A stretch of DNA of 64,000 nucleotides from Neobacillus sp. CF12 (lineage in GTDB: Bacteria; Bacillota; Bacilli; Bacillales; Cytobacillaceae). The notes beneath the pieces were generated by a model. That model made no database searches, was not told the DNA's origin, and saw nothing but the letters and a program-made list of their open reading frames with translations. Position 1 is the first letter of the stretch. Each line of letters opens with the position of its first letter. The translations under genes were made by a program, and so were the position numbers. The stretch covers positions 2,350,501 through 2,414,500 of the forward strand of contig NZ_JAUCEU010000007.1 in assembly GCF_030348765.1 (NCBI RefSeq), written 5' to 3'. Positions 52,488-60,218 of this stretch are shown one piece after another.

Positions 52488-53615
52488 TTATCGAACTGCA
52501 CAGCGATTTGGTCCAATTTCCATTTCACGTTGTTTTTCTTCATCGGGATTGATTTTTCCCATATTTGTTTCACGAATTTCTTGATACGCATTTGGTTGTG
52601 GTGGTAAGTTTTCCGTTACTAATTTTCTGAACTCATCTTCGTCTTCAATATTCAAGCCATGGTTTTTAGCATATAATGTTCCTAATTTTTCTGATACACT
52701 GCCATCTTCATTTAGTTCTTCAATTATCATAAAGTGAGCAGGAAGGACCACTAATTCTTCAGAAAGTTCTCTGTAGCGTTTATATAGACTTTCTCTTAAA
52801 TCCCCCACCCAATCCTGAGCTAAGCCAGCTAAATCTGGTCTTCCGATTGAGTCAATGAACAAGATATCACCTGAAAGTAAGAACTTTTCATCCACAATAA
52901 AGGAAGTAGATCCAATTGTATGGCCGGGAGAATATAAGGCATGGATATTAATTTTTACATTTCCAATTTCTAGAAGCTCCCCAGCTTCTAATGGTTGGTA
53001 GGCAAATGTAACTTCGGTTGCATCTTTTGGAGGAAGCCAATAAGTTGCGCCTGTTTTTTCTGCAATGTTTCTTCCACCGGAGATGTGGTCCGCATGTAAG
53101 TGTGTGTCAAAAACATGAGTGATTTTTGCCCCAATACTGTCAGCAAATTCAAGATAAATGTCAGTCATACGAGTGGCATCAATAATAGCAGCATCACCGT
53201 TCGACACAACCATGTAAGATAAACATCCTTTACCAATACGTACAAACTGATAAATTTCGCCGCCATCTTTCAAATCCCCGACTTTTACGGGTTCTAAATG
53301 CTCACTCCAAGCTTTCATGCCACCCTCTAGGTAAGAAACAGTAAGCCCTTCATCAGATAACATTTCAGCCACCATAATAGATGATCCTTCTTTCGCACAC
53401 ACCACCAAAACTTCTTTATCAGAAGGAATCTTATCCATAATACCTCCAACACCATCTAGCAATTCAAAATAAGGGATGTTAAAATAATCGAAATTTTCTC
53501 CTTCAATTTTCCAAACCTGAAAGTCACTCTCATTTCGAACATCTAGAATAAATAATTTTTCTTTATTAAATACTTTTTTCGTTACCTCTTTTGAAGTCAT
53601 TACATTTACAGTCAT
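52488..53615 (-). CDS. Rhodanese-persulfide dioxygenase fusion (ETHE1-like)
   Basis: This 375-residue protein has an N-terminal rhodanese domain (about 1-105, Cys73 in VVCAKEGSS). An ETHE1-type metallo-beta-lactamase-fold domain (about 115-340) follows, with [11 protein letters not shown] (His172, His174, Asp176, His177), [19 protein letters not shown] and LPAHF. ETHE1 enzymes oxidise glutathione, CoA or bacillithiol persulfide to sulfite. The rhodanese can turn sulfite plus persulfide into thiosulfate, the logic of S. aureus CstB, but here the rhodanese comes first. A CstR-like operator (53623-53638) abuts the start and doubles as part of the ribosome site AGGGGGT. Confidence 0.88.
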   Translation of the reverse strand: MTVNVMTSKEVTKKVFNKEKLFILDVRNESDFQVWKIEGENFDYFNIPYFELLDGVGGIMDKIPSDKEVLVVCAKEGSSIMVAEMLSDEGLTVSYLEGGMKAWSEHLEPVKVGDLKDGGEIYQFVRIGKGCLSYMVVSNGDAAIIDATRMTDIYLEFADSIGAKITHVFDTHLHADHISGGRNIAEKTGATYWLPPKDATEVTFAYQPLEAGELLEIGNVKINIHALYSPGHTIGSTSFIVDEKFLLSGDILFIDSIGRPDLAGLAQDWVGDLRESLYKRYRELSEELVVLPAHFMIIEELNEDGSVSEKLGTLYAKNHGLNIEDEDEFRKLVTENLPPQPNAYQEIRETNMGKINPDEEKQREMEIGPNRCAVR

Positions 53616-53622
53616 TCCGTTT

Positions 53623-53638
53623 TACCCCCTACGGTATA
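53623..53638. promoter_or_regulatory. CstR-type operator before persulfide dioxygenase gene
   Basis: TACCCCCTACGGTATA belongs to the TACC-N6-GGTA family seen at seven places in this cluster. It lies 8 bases before the start codon, overlapping the ribosome site. Confidence 0.6.
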
Positions 53639-53677
53639 TATAATTTTAAAAAAATATGATTAGTTTACGATTTTATC

Positions 53678-54247
53678 CTATAGTGTAGTTGTTTTCCCGG
53701 ACCATTTACTCATTCCTGGTATTACGTTAATAACTTTAGTAAATCCCTTTTCTGCTAGCTTTTGTGCAGCCAGGTCACTGCGGCTTCCTGTCCGGCAAAT
53801 AACATATATTTCTTTTGATTTATCTAACTCACCTATACGTTTTTCAAGTTCACCCAAAGGAATAGAGATAGCATTTGGAATATGATTAAAAGCATATTCT
53901 GCTGTTTCCCTAACATCCAGAACCACAATATTTTCATTTGCAGCAAGTTTCATTTCGAGTTCATTATTATTAACGACATTCTGATGTTTTCTTTCAATTG
54001 ATTCATCACCAGATGACTTCCTTATATAATGCTTTAATACATCGCCTTCCTCCAACGTGCCTAAATAATGATGACCTGTGCTTTCAGACCAAGCTTTTAA
54101 GTCAGCTTTGGACCCCTTATCTGTTGCTTGCACTTCCAATACTTGACCAGCCTCTAATTCACTCATTTTCTTCTTTGTTTTAACAATTGGCATAGGACAT
54201 GCTAATCCCTTTGCGTCTAATATTACATTAGCTTTCATGTTATTCAT
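53678..54247 (-). CDS. TusA-rhodanese fusion (CstA-like)
   Basis: This 189-residue protein joins a TusA domain (about 4-78, Cys17 in LACPMPIVKTKKKM) to a rhodanese domain (about 92-185, Cys151 in VICRTGSRS). S. aureus CstA is also a TusA/rhodanese sulfurtransferase that shuttles persulfide sulfur; the domain order here is TusA first. AGGGGGA precedes ATG 54247, and an operator lies at 54268-54283. It is the first gene after that operator, so it may start a transcript that also includes the dioxygenase gene. Confidence 0.88.
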   Translation of the reverse strand: MNNMKANVILDAKGLACPMPIVKTKKKMSELEAGQVLEVQATDKGSKADLKAWSESTGHHYLGTLEEGDVLKHYIRKSSGDESIERKHQNVVNNNELEMKLAANENIVVLDVRETAEYAFNHIPNAISIPLGELEKRIGELDKSKEIYVICRTGSRSDLAAQKLAEKGFTKVINVIPGMSKWSGKTTTL

Positions 54248-54267
54248 TTAATATCCCCCTGTTTTTA

Positions 54268-54283
54268 TACCTATATGGGTATT
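54268..54283. promoter_or_regulatory. CstR-type operator before cstA-like gene
   Basis: ATACCTATATGGGTAT is a near-palindrome of the TACC-N6-GGTA family, 21 bases upstream of the TusA-rhodanese start codon. Confidence 0.65.
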
Positions 54284-54300
54284 ATTGTGATTAAAAAAAT

Positions 54301-54597
54301 TTATTCTACTTTCCCTTCCCAGGACATCATTCCACCCGTCATATTAATTACATTAAAACCTTGATACTCAAGAAATTGTGATGCCTGACCACTTCTAGCT
54401 CCAGACCGGCAAACCATGATATATTCTTTTGATTTATCTAATTCATGCATACGGAACTCCAATAATCCTAAGCGAATGTTTATAGCACCAGGTATCTTTC
54501 CACCTGCTACCTCATCTACTTCACGAACATCAATAATATTTAATTCTTTTCCTTCATTTAGTAATTGTTCAACTTCTTTTGCAGTTATTGCTTTCAT
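54301..54597 (-). CDS. Single-domain rhodanese
   Basis: This 98-residue sulfurtransferase has NIIDVREVDEVAGGKIPGAI and active loop CRSGARS (Cys63). AGGAGGATG precedes the ATG. The form is that of small GlpE/PspE-like cytoplasmic rhodaneses. It lies between the membrane-anchored rhodanese and the CstA-like gene, 24 bases from the former, so these probably share a transcript starting at the DsrE gene. Confidence 0.9.
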   Translation of the reverse strand: MKAITAKEVEQLLNEGKELNIIDVREVDEVAGGKIPGAINIRLGLLEFRMHELDKSKEYIMVCRSGARSGQASQFLEYQGFNVINMTGGMMSWEGKVE

Positions 54598-54621
54598 TTT
54601 AACATCCTCCTCTTATTTCTT

Positions 54622-54984
54622 TTATGACCAAGCATTCATGCCGCCTTTTACGTTTGTTACTTTCATATAGCCTGATTTTTTTAATATCTTACTTGCTTGT
54701 GCGCTTCTCATTCCGCTTTGACAAATAACAATGACTTCTTTGTCCTTTGAAAGTTCTTTTTCTGCTTTTTGTGCAAGTAAATTAAGGGGAATATTCTTAA
54801 ATTGTCTAATGTGATTTCCTTTAAATTCTCCAGGTGTTCTCACATCTACAAACAGTTTATTTTTATCCTTTAATTCATTTTTTAATTCTGCAATTGAAAT
54901 ATTTCGTACACCTTTCGTTGGCATAAAACGATATACAATAAATAATATGAAAAGTGCAATGAATACGTAATTTATATAATCCAA
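54622..54984 (-). CDS. Membrane-anchored rhodanese
   Basis: This 120-residue protein has an N-terminal membrane segment (about 5-20) and then a rhodanese domain with LFVDVRTPGEF and active loop CQSGMRS (Cys88). The segment RFMPTKGVRNIS after the anchor is shared with a 33-residue ORF upstream of the CstR gene (KRYFPVLGVKCY). AGGAGGGACTAG precedes the ATG. It probably handles sulfane sulfur at the inner face of the membrane. Confidence 0.9.
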   Translation of the reverse strand: MDYINYVFIALFILFIVYRFMPTKGVRNISIAELKNELKDKNKLFVDVRTPGEFKGNHIRQFKNIPLNLLAQKAEKELSKDKEVIVICQSGMRSAQASKILKKSGYMKVTNVKGGMNAWS

Positions 54985-55030
54985 GTCTAGTCCCTCCTAT
55001 AGTTTTTAGGGAAAATATTCCCCATAAAGA

Positions 55031-55510
55031 TTAAATGAACAGATTGACATTACCATCTTCAGCTTCTGCTAAATATGCTGCAACTCCTGCATATTCGATA
55101 TTATCTAAAAGCTCTTCTTTTTTAAGACCTAGTAAATCCATCGTCATGGTACATGCGATTAATTTTACATCCTGCTCTTGAGCCATCTCGATTAGTTGAG
55201 GAAGAGGAAGTGCATTGTGTTTCTTCATTACCTTTTTAATTAACTTAGGTCCAAAACCTGCAAAATTCATTCTTGATAGACCCATGTTATCAGCGCCTCT
55301 TGGCATCATTTTTGCAAACATTTTCTCCAAAAACCCTTTTTCAACTGCAATACTTTCATCTTTTCGTAAAGCATTCAATCCCCAAAAAGTGTGAAAGATT
55401 GTTACTTCATGATCATAGGCTGCTGCACCATTCGCAATAATATAAGCTGCCATTGCTTTATCATAATCACCGCTTAATAAGACGATTGTTGTTTTTTTCT
55501 TCTCTGTCAT
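55031..55510 (-). CDS. DsrE/DsrF-like family protein
   Basis: This 159-residue protein has KTTIVLLSGDYDKAMAAYII, HEVTIFHTFWGLNAL and DVKLIACTMTMDLLG. The last contains the Cys common to DsrE-like sulfur carriers of the YrkE/peroxiredoxin-like branch. AGGAGGTC precedes the ATG. Relatives relay persulfide between rhodanese and TusA. It is the first gene of the rhodanese operon and has two operators in front of it. Confidence 0.88.
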   Translation of the reverse strand: MTEKKKTTIVLLSGDYDKAMAAYIIANGAAAYDHEVTIFHTFWGLNALRKDESIAVEKGFLEKMFAKMMPRGADNMGLSRMNFAGFGPKLIKKVMKKHNALPLPQLIEMAQEQDVKLIACTMTMDLLGLKKEELLDNIEYAGVAAYLAEAEDGNVNLFI

Positions 55511-55534
55511 TTTTATGACCTCCTATAAATTAAT

Positions 55535-55550
55535 TACCTATACGGGTATA
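55535..55550. promoter_or_regulatory. CstR-type operator, proximal, before dsrE-like gene
   Basis: TACCTATACGGGTATA lies 25 bases before the DsrE-like start codon and matches the cluster consensus. Confidence 0.65.
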
Positions 55551-55581
55551 TGTTTTAACAAAAAAACATTTCATTTACCTC

Positions 55582-55596
55582 TACCCCTACGGGTAT
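55582..55596. promoter_or_regulatory. CstR-type operator, distal, before dsrE-like gene
   Basis: TACCCCTACGGGTAT is a second site 32 bases further upstream, next to a possible - strand -10 (TATTAT). Paired sites would allow tight repression. Confidence 0.65.
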
Positions 55597-55612
55597 GATA
55601 ATAATGAAAATA

Positions 55613-55632
55613 AAAGAGGGTGTCAACCCTTT
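55613..55632 (-). terminator. Short terminator after cstR
   Basis: On the - strand GGGT-TGAC-ACCC is followed by TCTTTT directly after the CstR stop codon. The stem is short, so read-through is likely. Confidence 0.5.
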
Positions 55633-55633
55633 T

Positions 55634-55897
55634 TTATCGACTTTTTACTAATAGGTCTACTGCTTCTTTGATTAATTCTTCTGCACTTCTTTCATGCGTT
55701 TCATCTGCTTTTTTAACACACTCGACTAAATTTGAACTTACAATTACTCCTATTGTACGATCAATTGCTGTTCTAGCTGCAGATAACTGAGTAATAACAT
55801 CTTTACAATCCTTTTCTTCTTCCATTAATCGTAATATTCCTCTAAGCTGTCCTTCGATACGTTTCACCCTATTTTTTATTTGATCATTATAGTCCAT
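55634..55897 (-). CDS. cstR: CsoR-family persulfide-sensing repressor, CstR type
   Basis: This 87-residue all-helical repressor has RVKRIEGQLRGILRLMEE and the sensing cysteines Cys31 (KDCKDV) and Cys60 (LVEC). Copper-sensing CsoR needs a His and a second Cys in helix 2 (x-H-C). Here SSNLVEC has Asn where that His would be, the pattern of persulfide sensor CstR. Sulfane sulfur links the two cysteines and releases DNA. AGGAGGT precedes the ATG. TACC-N6-GGTA palindromes throughout the cluster are its likely operators. Confidence 0.88.
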   Translation of the reverse strand: MDYNDQIKNRVKRIEGQLRGILRLMEEEKDCKDVITQLSAARTAIDRTIGVIVSSNLVECVKKADETHERSAEELIKEAVDLLVKSR

Positions 55898-55953
55898 GAC
55901 TTTTACCTCCTTAACAGTTAACTTTTATTCCAAAAGGACTTTCCTTTTATTTA

Positions 55954-56055
55954 CTACTTACAAATGAATGGATAACATTTTACACCCAGAACGGGGAAAT
56001 ATCTTTTAAATAGCATAACTAGTAATACGATTGATGCTAATATTAAATATATCAT
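55954..56055 (-). CDS. 33-residue membrane peptide upstream of cstR
   Basis: ATG 56055 follows TAGGAGG at ideal spacing. The product MIYLILASIVLLVMLFKRYF continues PVLGVKCYPFICK to TAG 55954: one membrane segment and two cysteines. The part after the membrane segment equals the linker of membrane-anchored rhodaneses (RxxPxxGV). It is either a true small thiol protein or the surviving anchor of a lost rhodanese. It lies between an operator and cstR on the same strand, so it is probably the first gene of that transcript. Confidence 0.55.
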   Translation of the reverse strand: MIYLILASIVLLVMLFKRYFPVLGVKCYPFICK

Positions 56056-56100
56056 TTAAGCCTCCTACAAAGAAACAAATTTCAATGACATGCTTAATAA

Positions 56101-56118
56101 TATACCCCTATAGGTATA
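56101..56118. promoter_or_regulatory. CstR-type operator before small peptide and cstR
   Basis: TATACCCCTATAGGTATA is a strong example of the cluster palindrome and lies 46 bases upstream of the 33-residue ORF. It suggests autoregulation of cstR. Confidence 0.65.
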
Positions 56119-56162
56119 ATGTCAATGTTCAAAAAGATTTTTTCACTTTTTTTACGATAATA

Positions 56163-56193
56163 AAGCATGACTTCCATCATTAGAAGCCATGCT
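56163..56193. terminator. Terminator after CoA-disulfide reductase fusion
   Basis: AAAGCATGACTTC and GAAGCCATGCTTT pair with one mismatch around an 8-base loop. It lies just past the stop codon of the - strand gene. The T run is better on the + strand. Confidence 0.6.
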
Positions 56194-56200
56194 TTTTCTT

Positions 56201-58150
56201 TTATTTCTTTTTAATCCAGAATTTTATGAGTTTATCTTCTTGTTCTGTTTTTAAAAGGGTATGTCCTGCATTACTTGACCATGCTGGAAGATCATTTAAA
56301 GCACCACGGTCTGTTACATGAAGTTCTATGACTTGTCCGCTTTCCAATGAATCGGTACCTTTTTTTAATTTTATTATCGGCATTGGACACGTTAAACCAC
56401 TAACATCTACAACAGAATCTACATTTACTACATTTGTTTTTTCTACAACTACCTCTGTCTCACCTAGGTCGTTTGTTTTCGTTTCAATATTTTTATTTAT
56501 ATTGCTTCCATATACAGACGAATAGGTTTTCCAGCCGCCATCCACATTTTTAACATGGTAACCATTATTTTTAAGAATCCGACTTGCTAAATAGCCTCTT
56601 AATCCTACTTGGCAGCTTACATAAACTGTCTTATCACTTGGGATTTCAGCTAATTTATTTCTTAGGTCATTTAGGGAGATATTAATAGATTCTTTAATAA
56701 AACCAAATTCACGTTCCATTGGTTCACGAACATCGATCAAAAGTCCACCTTCTGATACAATTTGACCAACCTCATGCCATTGGATATGTTCTAATTCACC
56801 CTTCATGATATTCGTTGCCACGTAACCTGCCATATGGACTGGATCTTTTGCTGATGAAAATGGCGGTGCATAAGATAATTCTAAATTCGTTAAATCTTCT
56901 ACCGTTAATCCACCCTTAATAGCTGTGGCAATAACATCAATTCGTTTGTCAACGCCATCTGCACCTACTGCCTGTGCACCAAAGATCTTTCCTGTTTCTT
57001 TATCAAAGATTACTTTTAATGCAATCGGTGCCGCTCCTGGATAATATCCCGCATGAGAACTTGGATGAATATGAACAACCTCATAGTTAACACCTAAACG
57101 CTTTAATGTTTTCTCATTGGCTCCTGTTGCAGCTACAGTTAAGTCAAATACCTTTGCAATCGAGGTACCTAATGTTCCCTGGTATTTCTCTTTTTTGCCC
57201 ATCATGTTATCGGCAGCTATACGCCCTTGTCGATTAGCAGGACCAGCAAGTGGAATCATTGATTTTGTACCAATAATGTAATCGACTACTTCTACTGCAT
57301 CTCCAACTGCATAAATATCTTCATTAGAAGTTTGAAGGTAGTCATTTATAACAATTCCTCCACGCTCACCTAACTCCAGTCCTGCTGTTTTTGCTAATTC
57401 ATTTTCTGGTCTAACACCGATTGAAAGAATGGTCATATCTGTTTGGATTTCCGTTCCATCTGAAAGGATAATTTTTTTGCCACGATTCGCGAACGATTGA
57501 ACGCCATTCTCTAAGATTAGATGAACACCTTTTTCTTTTAAATGAGTGTGTAAAATACACGCCATTTCAAAATCAATTGGCGCCATAATTTGATTGGCCA
57601 TTTCAATTAGAGTAACTTCTATTCCTCTATCAACGAGGTTTTCGGCCATTTCAATCCCGATAAATCCACCGCCGATGACAACCGCCTTTTTAGGATTATT
57701 GTTATCAAAATGGTTTTTGATCTTATCCGTATCAGGAATATTTCTTAATGTAAATAAAGTTGTATTTTCATTTAATCCAGGAATAGGAGGGACGATTGGT
57801 CTTGCTCCAGGAGATAATAATAACTTGTCATATGATTCTTCATATACTTCGCCGGTTTGTAGATTTTTTATCGTAACGTATTTGTTTTCTGGATTAATGC
57901 TCAATACTTCACTTAAGTTGCGAATATCAAGATTAAATCGTTCCGACATTCCTTTTACTGTTTGTACTAATAATTTACTTCTATCTTTAATGGTCTCACC
58001 AATGTAATATGGTAATCCGCAGTTTGCAAAAGAAATATGTTCTCCACGTTCCACTAGAACGACCTCTACATCTTCACTGATTCTTCTTAATCTGGCAGCT
58101 GCAGTAGCTCCACCTGCAACCCCGCCTACGATGATAACTTTCTTAGTCAT
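56201..58150 (-). CDS. CoA-disulfide/persulfide reductase-rhodanese-TusA fusion
   Basis: This 649-residue tri-domain enzyme has an FAD/NAD(P)H reductase (about 1-450) with VGGVAGGATAAARLRR, active Cys44 in SFANCGLPY, VVIGGGFIGIEMAE and DIYAVGDAVEV. A rhodanese follows (about 465-550, loop SCQVGLRG), then a C-terminal TusA domain (about 575-649, CPMP). CoADR-rhodanese enzymes reduce CoA persulfide or polysulfide. The extra TusA would pass sulfur on or receive it. A separate transcript is indicated by its own paired operators (58221-58253) and a terminator. Confidence 0.92.
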   Translation of the reverse strand: MTKKVIIVGGVAGGATAAARLRRISEDVEVVLVERGEHISFANCGLPYYIGETIKDRSKLLVQTVKGMSERFNLDIRNLSEVLSINPENKYVTIKNLQTGEVYEESYDKLLLSPGARPIVPPIPGLNENTTLFTLRNIPDTDKIKNHFDNNNPKKAVVIGGGFIGIEMAENLVDRGIEVTLIEMANQIMAPIDFEMACILHTHLKEKGVHLILENGVQSFANRGKKIILSDGTEIQTDMTILSIGVRPENELAKTAGLELGERGGIVINDYLQTSNEDIYAVGDAVEVVDYIIGTKSMIPLAGPANRQGRIAADNMMGKKEKYQGTLGTSIAKVFDLTVAATGANEKTLKRLGVNYEVVHIHPSSHAGYYPGAAPIALKVIFDKETGKIFGAQAVGADGVDKRIDVIATAIKGGLTVEDLTNLELSYAPPFSSAKDPVHMAGYVATNIMKGELEHIQWHEVGQIVSEGGLLIDVREPMEREFGFIKESINISLNDLRNKLAEIPSDKTVYVSCQVGLRGYLASRILKNNGYHVKNVDGGWKTYSSVYGSNINKNIETKTNDLGETEVVVEKTNVVNVDSVVDVSGLTCPMPIIKLKKGTDSLESGQVIELHVTDRGALNDLPAWSSNAGHTLLKTEQEDKLIKFWIKKK

Positions 58151-58218
58151 AATATATGCCCTCCAATTTGAGTATCTTAGTTTATTATTTCAACACTATC
58201 AATCAAGATTCGTTAAAA

Positions 58219-58257
58219 ATTATACCCTTAGGGGTTTATACCTATGTGGGTATTATA
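58219..58257. promoter_or_regulatory. Two CstR-type operators over the CoADR promoter
   Basis: ATACCCTTAGGGGTTTATA (58222-58240) and ATACCTATGTGGGTAT (58238-58253) lie in tandem. A - strand TATAAT (58224-58219) overlaps the first, so the repressor would block the polymerase at the reductase promoter. The divergent lipoprotein gene may share control. Confidence 0.65.
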
Positions 58258-58471
58258 ACCCTCAAAAAAATAATGGCAAGACTCTATTTAATTTGTTCAC
58301 AATTCCTTCATACTTACTGCGAAAAGCCATTTTAATATAAAATCACAAAAAATCCTAACACCATTTAGATGTATGTTTTAGAAATGATTAATTGTGCCTA
58401 AGCGTTCTGCATATTTTCTTCACATATTTGTTGTACTATGTGGAGGTAATAAGATAAAGGAGGTATTTATA

Positions 58472-59077
58472 GTGAAAACAAAACTTACTACCCTATTTCT
58501 TCTAACCTTGATCCTTGCTGTAATTTTAGCAGCATGTTCCAATGATAGTCAGGAGAACGAACAAGCAAATGTTGAACAGGGTGAGAAAACAGAAGATCAG
58601 AAAAATACTAGCAGCGAAGGTCATAATGGTGGCCATGAAGGTATGAATCATTCAGGCTCAGGGGAAGTTCCAAAAGCATTAAAAGAAGCAGAGAATCCTT
58701 CCTTCAAAGTTGGTAGTCAAGCTATTATAAAATCTGACCACATGGAAGGAATGAAAGGCGCAGAAGCAACAATCGTAGGTGCTTATGATACAACTGTATA
58801 TACAATCTCTTACACACCAACAAATGGCGGAGAAAGAGTTACAAATCACAAATGGATCATTCATGAAGAGATTAAAGATGCAATTGACCAACCCTATAAA
58901 ACAGGTGATGAAGTTAGCGTAAAGGCTGACCATATGGAAGGTATGGATGGTGTAACAGCTGAAATAGATTCCGCTGAGCAAACGACTGTTTACATGGTTG
59001 ATTTCACTTCAACCACAAGCGGTGAAAAAGTGACCCATCACAAATGGGTAACTGAAAGTGAACTTTCAGCTAAATAA
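58472..59077 (+). CDS. YdhK/DUF1541 lipoprotein
   Basis: The start is GTG 58472 after AAGGAGGT, giving 201 residues; the longer frame to 58394 is unlikely. A lipoprotein signal ends in VILAAC. A His/Gly-rich linker (GHNGGHEGMNHSGSG) follows, then two DUF1541 repeats, each with SDHMEGMKGAEA- or ADHMEGMDGVTA-type motif and a closing HKWxxxEE/SE. The His- and Met-rich parts suggest metal, perhaps copper, binding. Copper and persulfide systems often travel together. It is divergent from the CoADR fusion and near its operators. Confidence 0.82.
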   Translation: MKTKLTTLFLLTLILAVILAACSNDSQENEQANVEQGEKTEDQKNTSSEGHNGGHEGMNHSGSGEVPKALKEAENPSFKVGSQAIIKSDHMEGMKGAEATIVGAYDTTVYTISYTPTNGGERVTNHKWIIHEEIKDAIDQPYKTGDEVSVKADHMEGMDGVTAEIDSAEQTTVYMVDFTSTTSGEKVTHHKWVTESELSAK

Positions 59078-59088
59078 AATTACAAAAG

Positions 59089-59131
59089 CACCAGTAAATA
59101 CAAAAATAAACCCTTGTGCTTACTGGTGTTA
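59089..59131 (+). terminator. Hairpin after DUF1541 lipoprotein
   Basis: CACCAGTAA and TTACTGGTG form a 9-bp stem with a loop of about 24 bases, followed by TTATCCTTTC. It is a weak terminator. Confidence 0.5.
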
Positions 59132-59173
59132 TCCTTTCATTATGAAAATCTAAAAAGCGAAGAGCTATTTATT

Positions 59174-59542
59174 TTAGGTAAAAATCTTCATTAAGAAATA
59201 CATAACTCCGCTAAAAAAAACAAGAATTCCAAAGAAAGCAGCAATTCCATTTACTGTTTCCCTTTTTTGCAGTTTTTTGTACTCCTTATAAGTGATTTCG
59301 CCTTTTGCAAACCTTACCCCAGTAGGATTAGGCTCAACATTATATTGAGTTCCGTCCTTATCTTCTAGAACTACTTTTGTAATTAATGCTGACCCCTTTA
59401 TAATGTTATCACCCTGTAAATGAAACCCTAAATTGCTACCTTCAGAATAATCTGCCCTAATAAAATTGTATACAGAATTTTTCTTTATCTTTTCGTACAT
59501 TTCATAAGCTTGTTGTTCAATAAAATTATTAGGAGCACACAC
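59174..59542 (-). CDS. Small membrane-anchored protein with SHOCT-like segment
   Basis: This protein of about 122 residues has a soluble N-terminal part, a segment VRFAKGEITYKEYKKLQKR like the short SHOCT motif (FxxGxIsxeEYxxLK) and one C-terminal membrane helix (about 100-120). The start is uncertain: GTG 59542 lies 5 bases after AGGTG, and GTG 59551 is also in frame. I do not recognise a full-length family. It stands alone beside the att-like repeat. Confidence 0.55.
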   Translation of the reverse strand: MCAPNNFIEQQAYEMYEKIKKNSVYNFIRADYSEGSNLGFHLQGDNIIKGSALITKVVLEDKDGTQYNVEPNPTGVRFAKGEITYKEYKKLQKRETVNGIAAFFGILVFFSGVMYFLMKIFT

Positions 59543-59551
59543 ACTTATCAC

Positions 59552-59914
59552 CTCATTTGATTAATTAAAGGCGAGTTGTAAATATATTATAAACAAAATC
59601 CAATTTTTCCTTAAACCTAATAAATTTACTCAGACCAACTTTTATTTTATTGTATGGTAATCACTTACAAATTTGACAACATACTAACGCCCTGTTTGCT
59701 TTTATATTCTTTCAATAAAACCATCAAACACTAAAAGGCAATAACTCTTCATCTTCATCTCCTCTTTAAATTTCTAGACTCTGTGACTCATTGGCAGGGA
59801 GAATAAGTAGCTATTAGCGATTGCTAATGCAAACCTTAGGATATAATATGGCAACATTGCTTTAAAAGATGAATTCTTCCCCATTCTGTATGACAGTTCA
59901 GATGTTAGGTTTTT
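59552..59914. other. Non-coding gap before right att-like repeat
   Basis: No convincing gene is visible. A - strand frame reading LRFALAIANSYLFSLPMSHRV across 59774-59850 has no ribosome site and runs out of the repeat, so it is treated as non-coding. Confidence 0.4.
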
Positions 59915-59959
59915 TGATGACCTGTGAGGGGTTCGAACCCCAGGCCTCAACCCTGTCAA
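59915..59959. repeat. Right copy of 45-bp direct repeat, att-like
   Basis: This copy matches 49687-49731 at 43 of 45 positions in the same orientation. Motifs TGGTGGCA (60055-60062) and TGCCACCA (60087-60094) lie to its right and resemble the CCACC motifs left of the other copy. They are possible integrase arm sites. Confidence 0.7.
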
Positions 59960-60144
59960 TGTTGAAAAGCGAATCAGATTCTAACAGCTTTAGTTTGAAA
60001 ACATTGATATAATAGGCTTTTATTTTTCCTTATTATGTTTTATACAGATGGAATTGGTGGCAGTATGTTTCGTTTTGGCACCAGTCTGCCACCAACTTCC
60101 ACTAGGTGTTTCCACAGGCCATTAAAACACTTTTCTATTTGAAA

Positions 60145-60177
60145 AAACAAAAAAACCTTGCATAGATATGCAAAGAT
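60145..60177 (-). terminator. Terminator of glutamate dehydrogenase gene
   Basis: On the - strand CTTTGCAT-ATCT-ATGCAAGG is followed by TTTTTTT, shortly after the stop codon. Confidence 0.85.
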
Positions 60178-60218
60178 CTTTTTGTTTCTAAGGAAATTTA
60201 GCTATCAGCTTATAGAAT

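Noticed and set aside
55634-55897. Copper-sensing CsoR
   Set aside because: The His of the copper site is absent, while the two cysteines and the sulfur gene context fit the persulfide sensor CstR.
59774-59959. 61-residue - strand ORF across the right repeat
   Set aside because: It has no ribosome site, runs through the repeat sequence and shows no family pattern; treated as non-coding.
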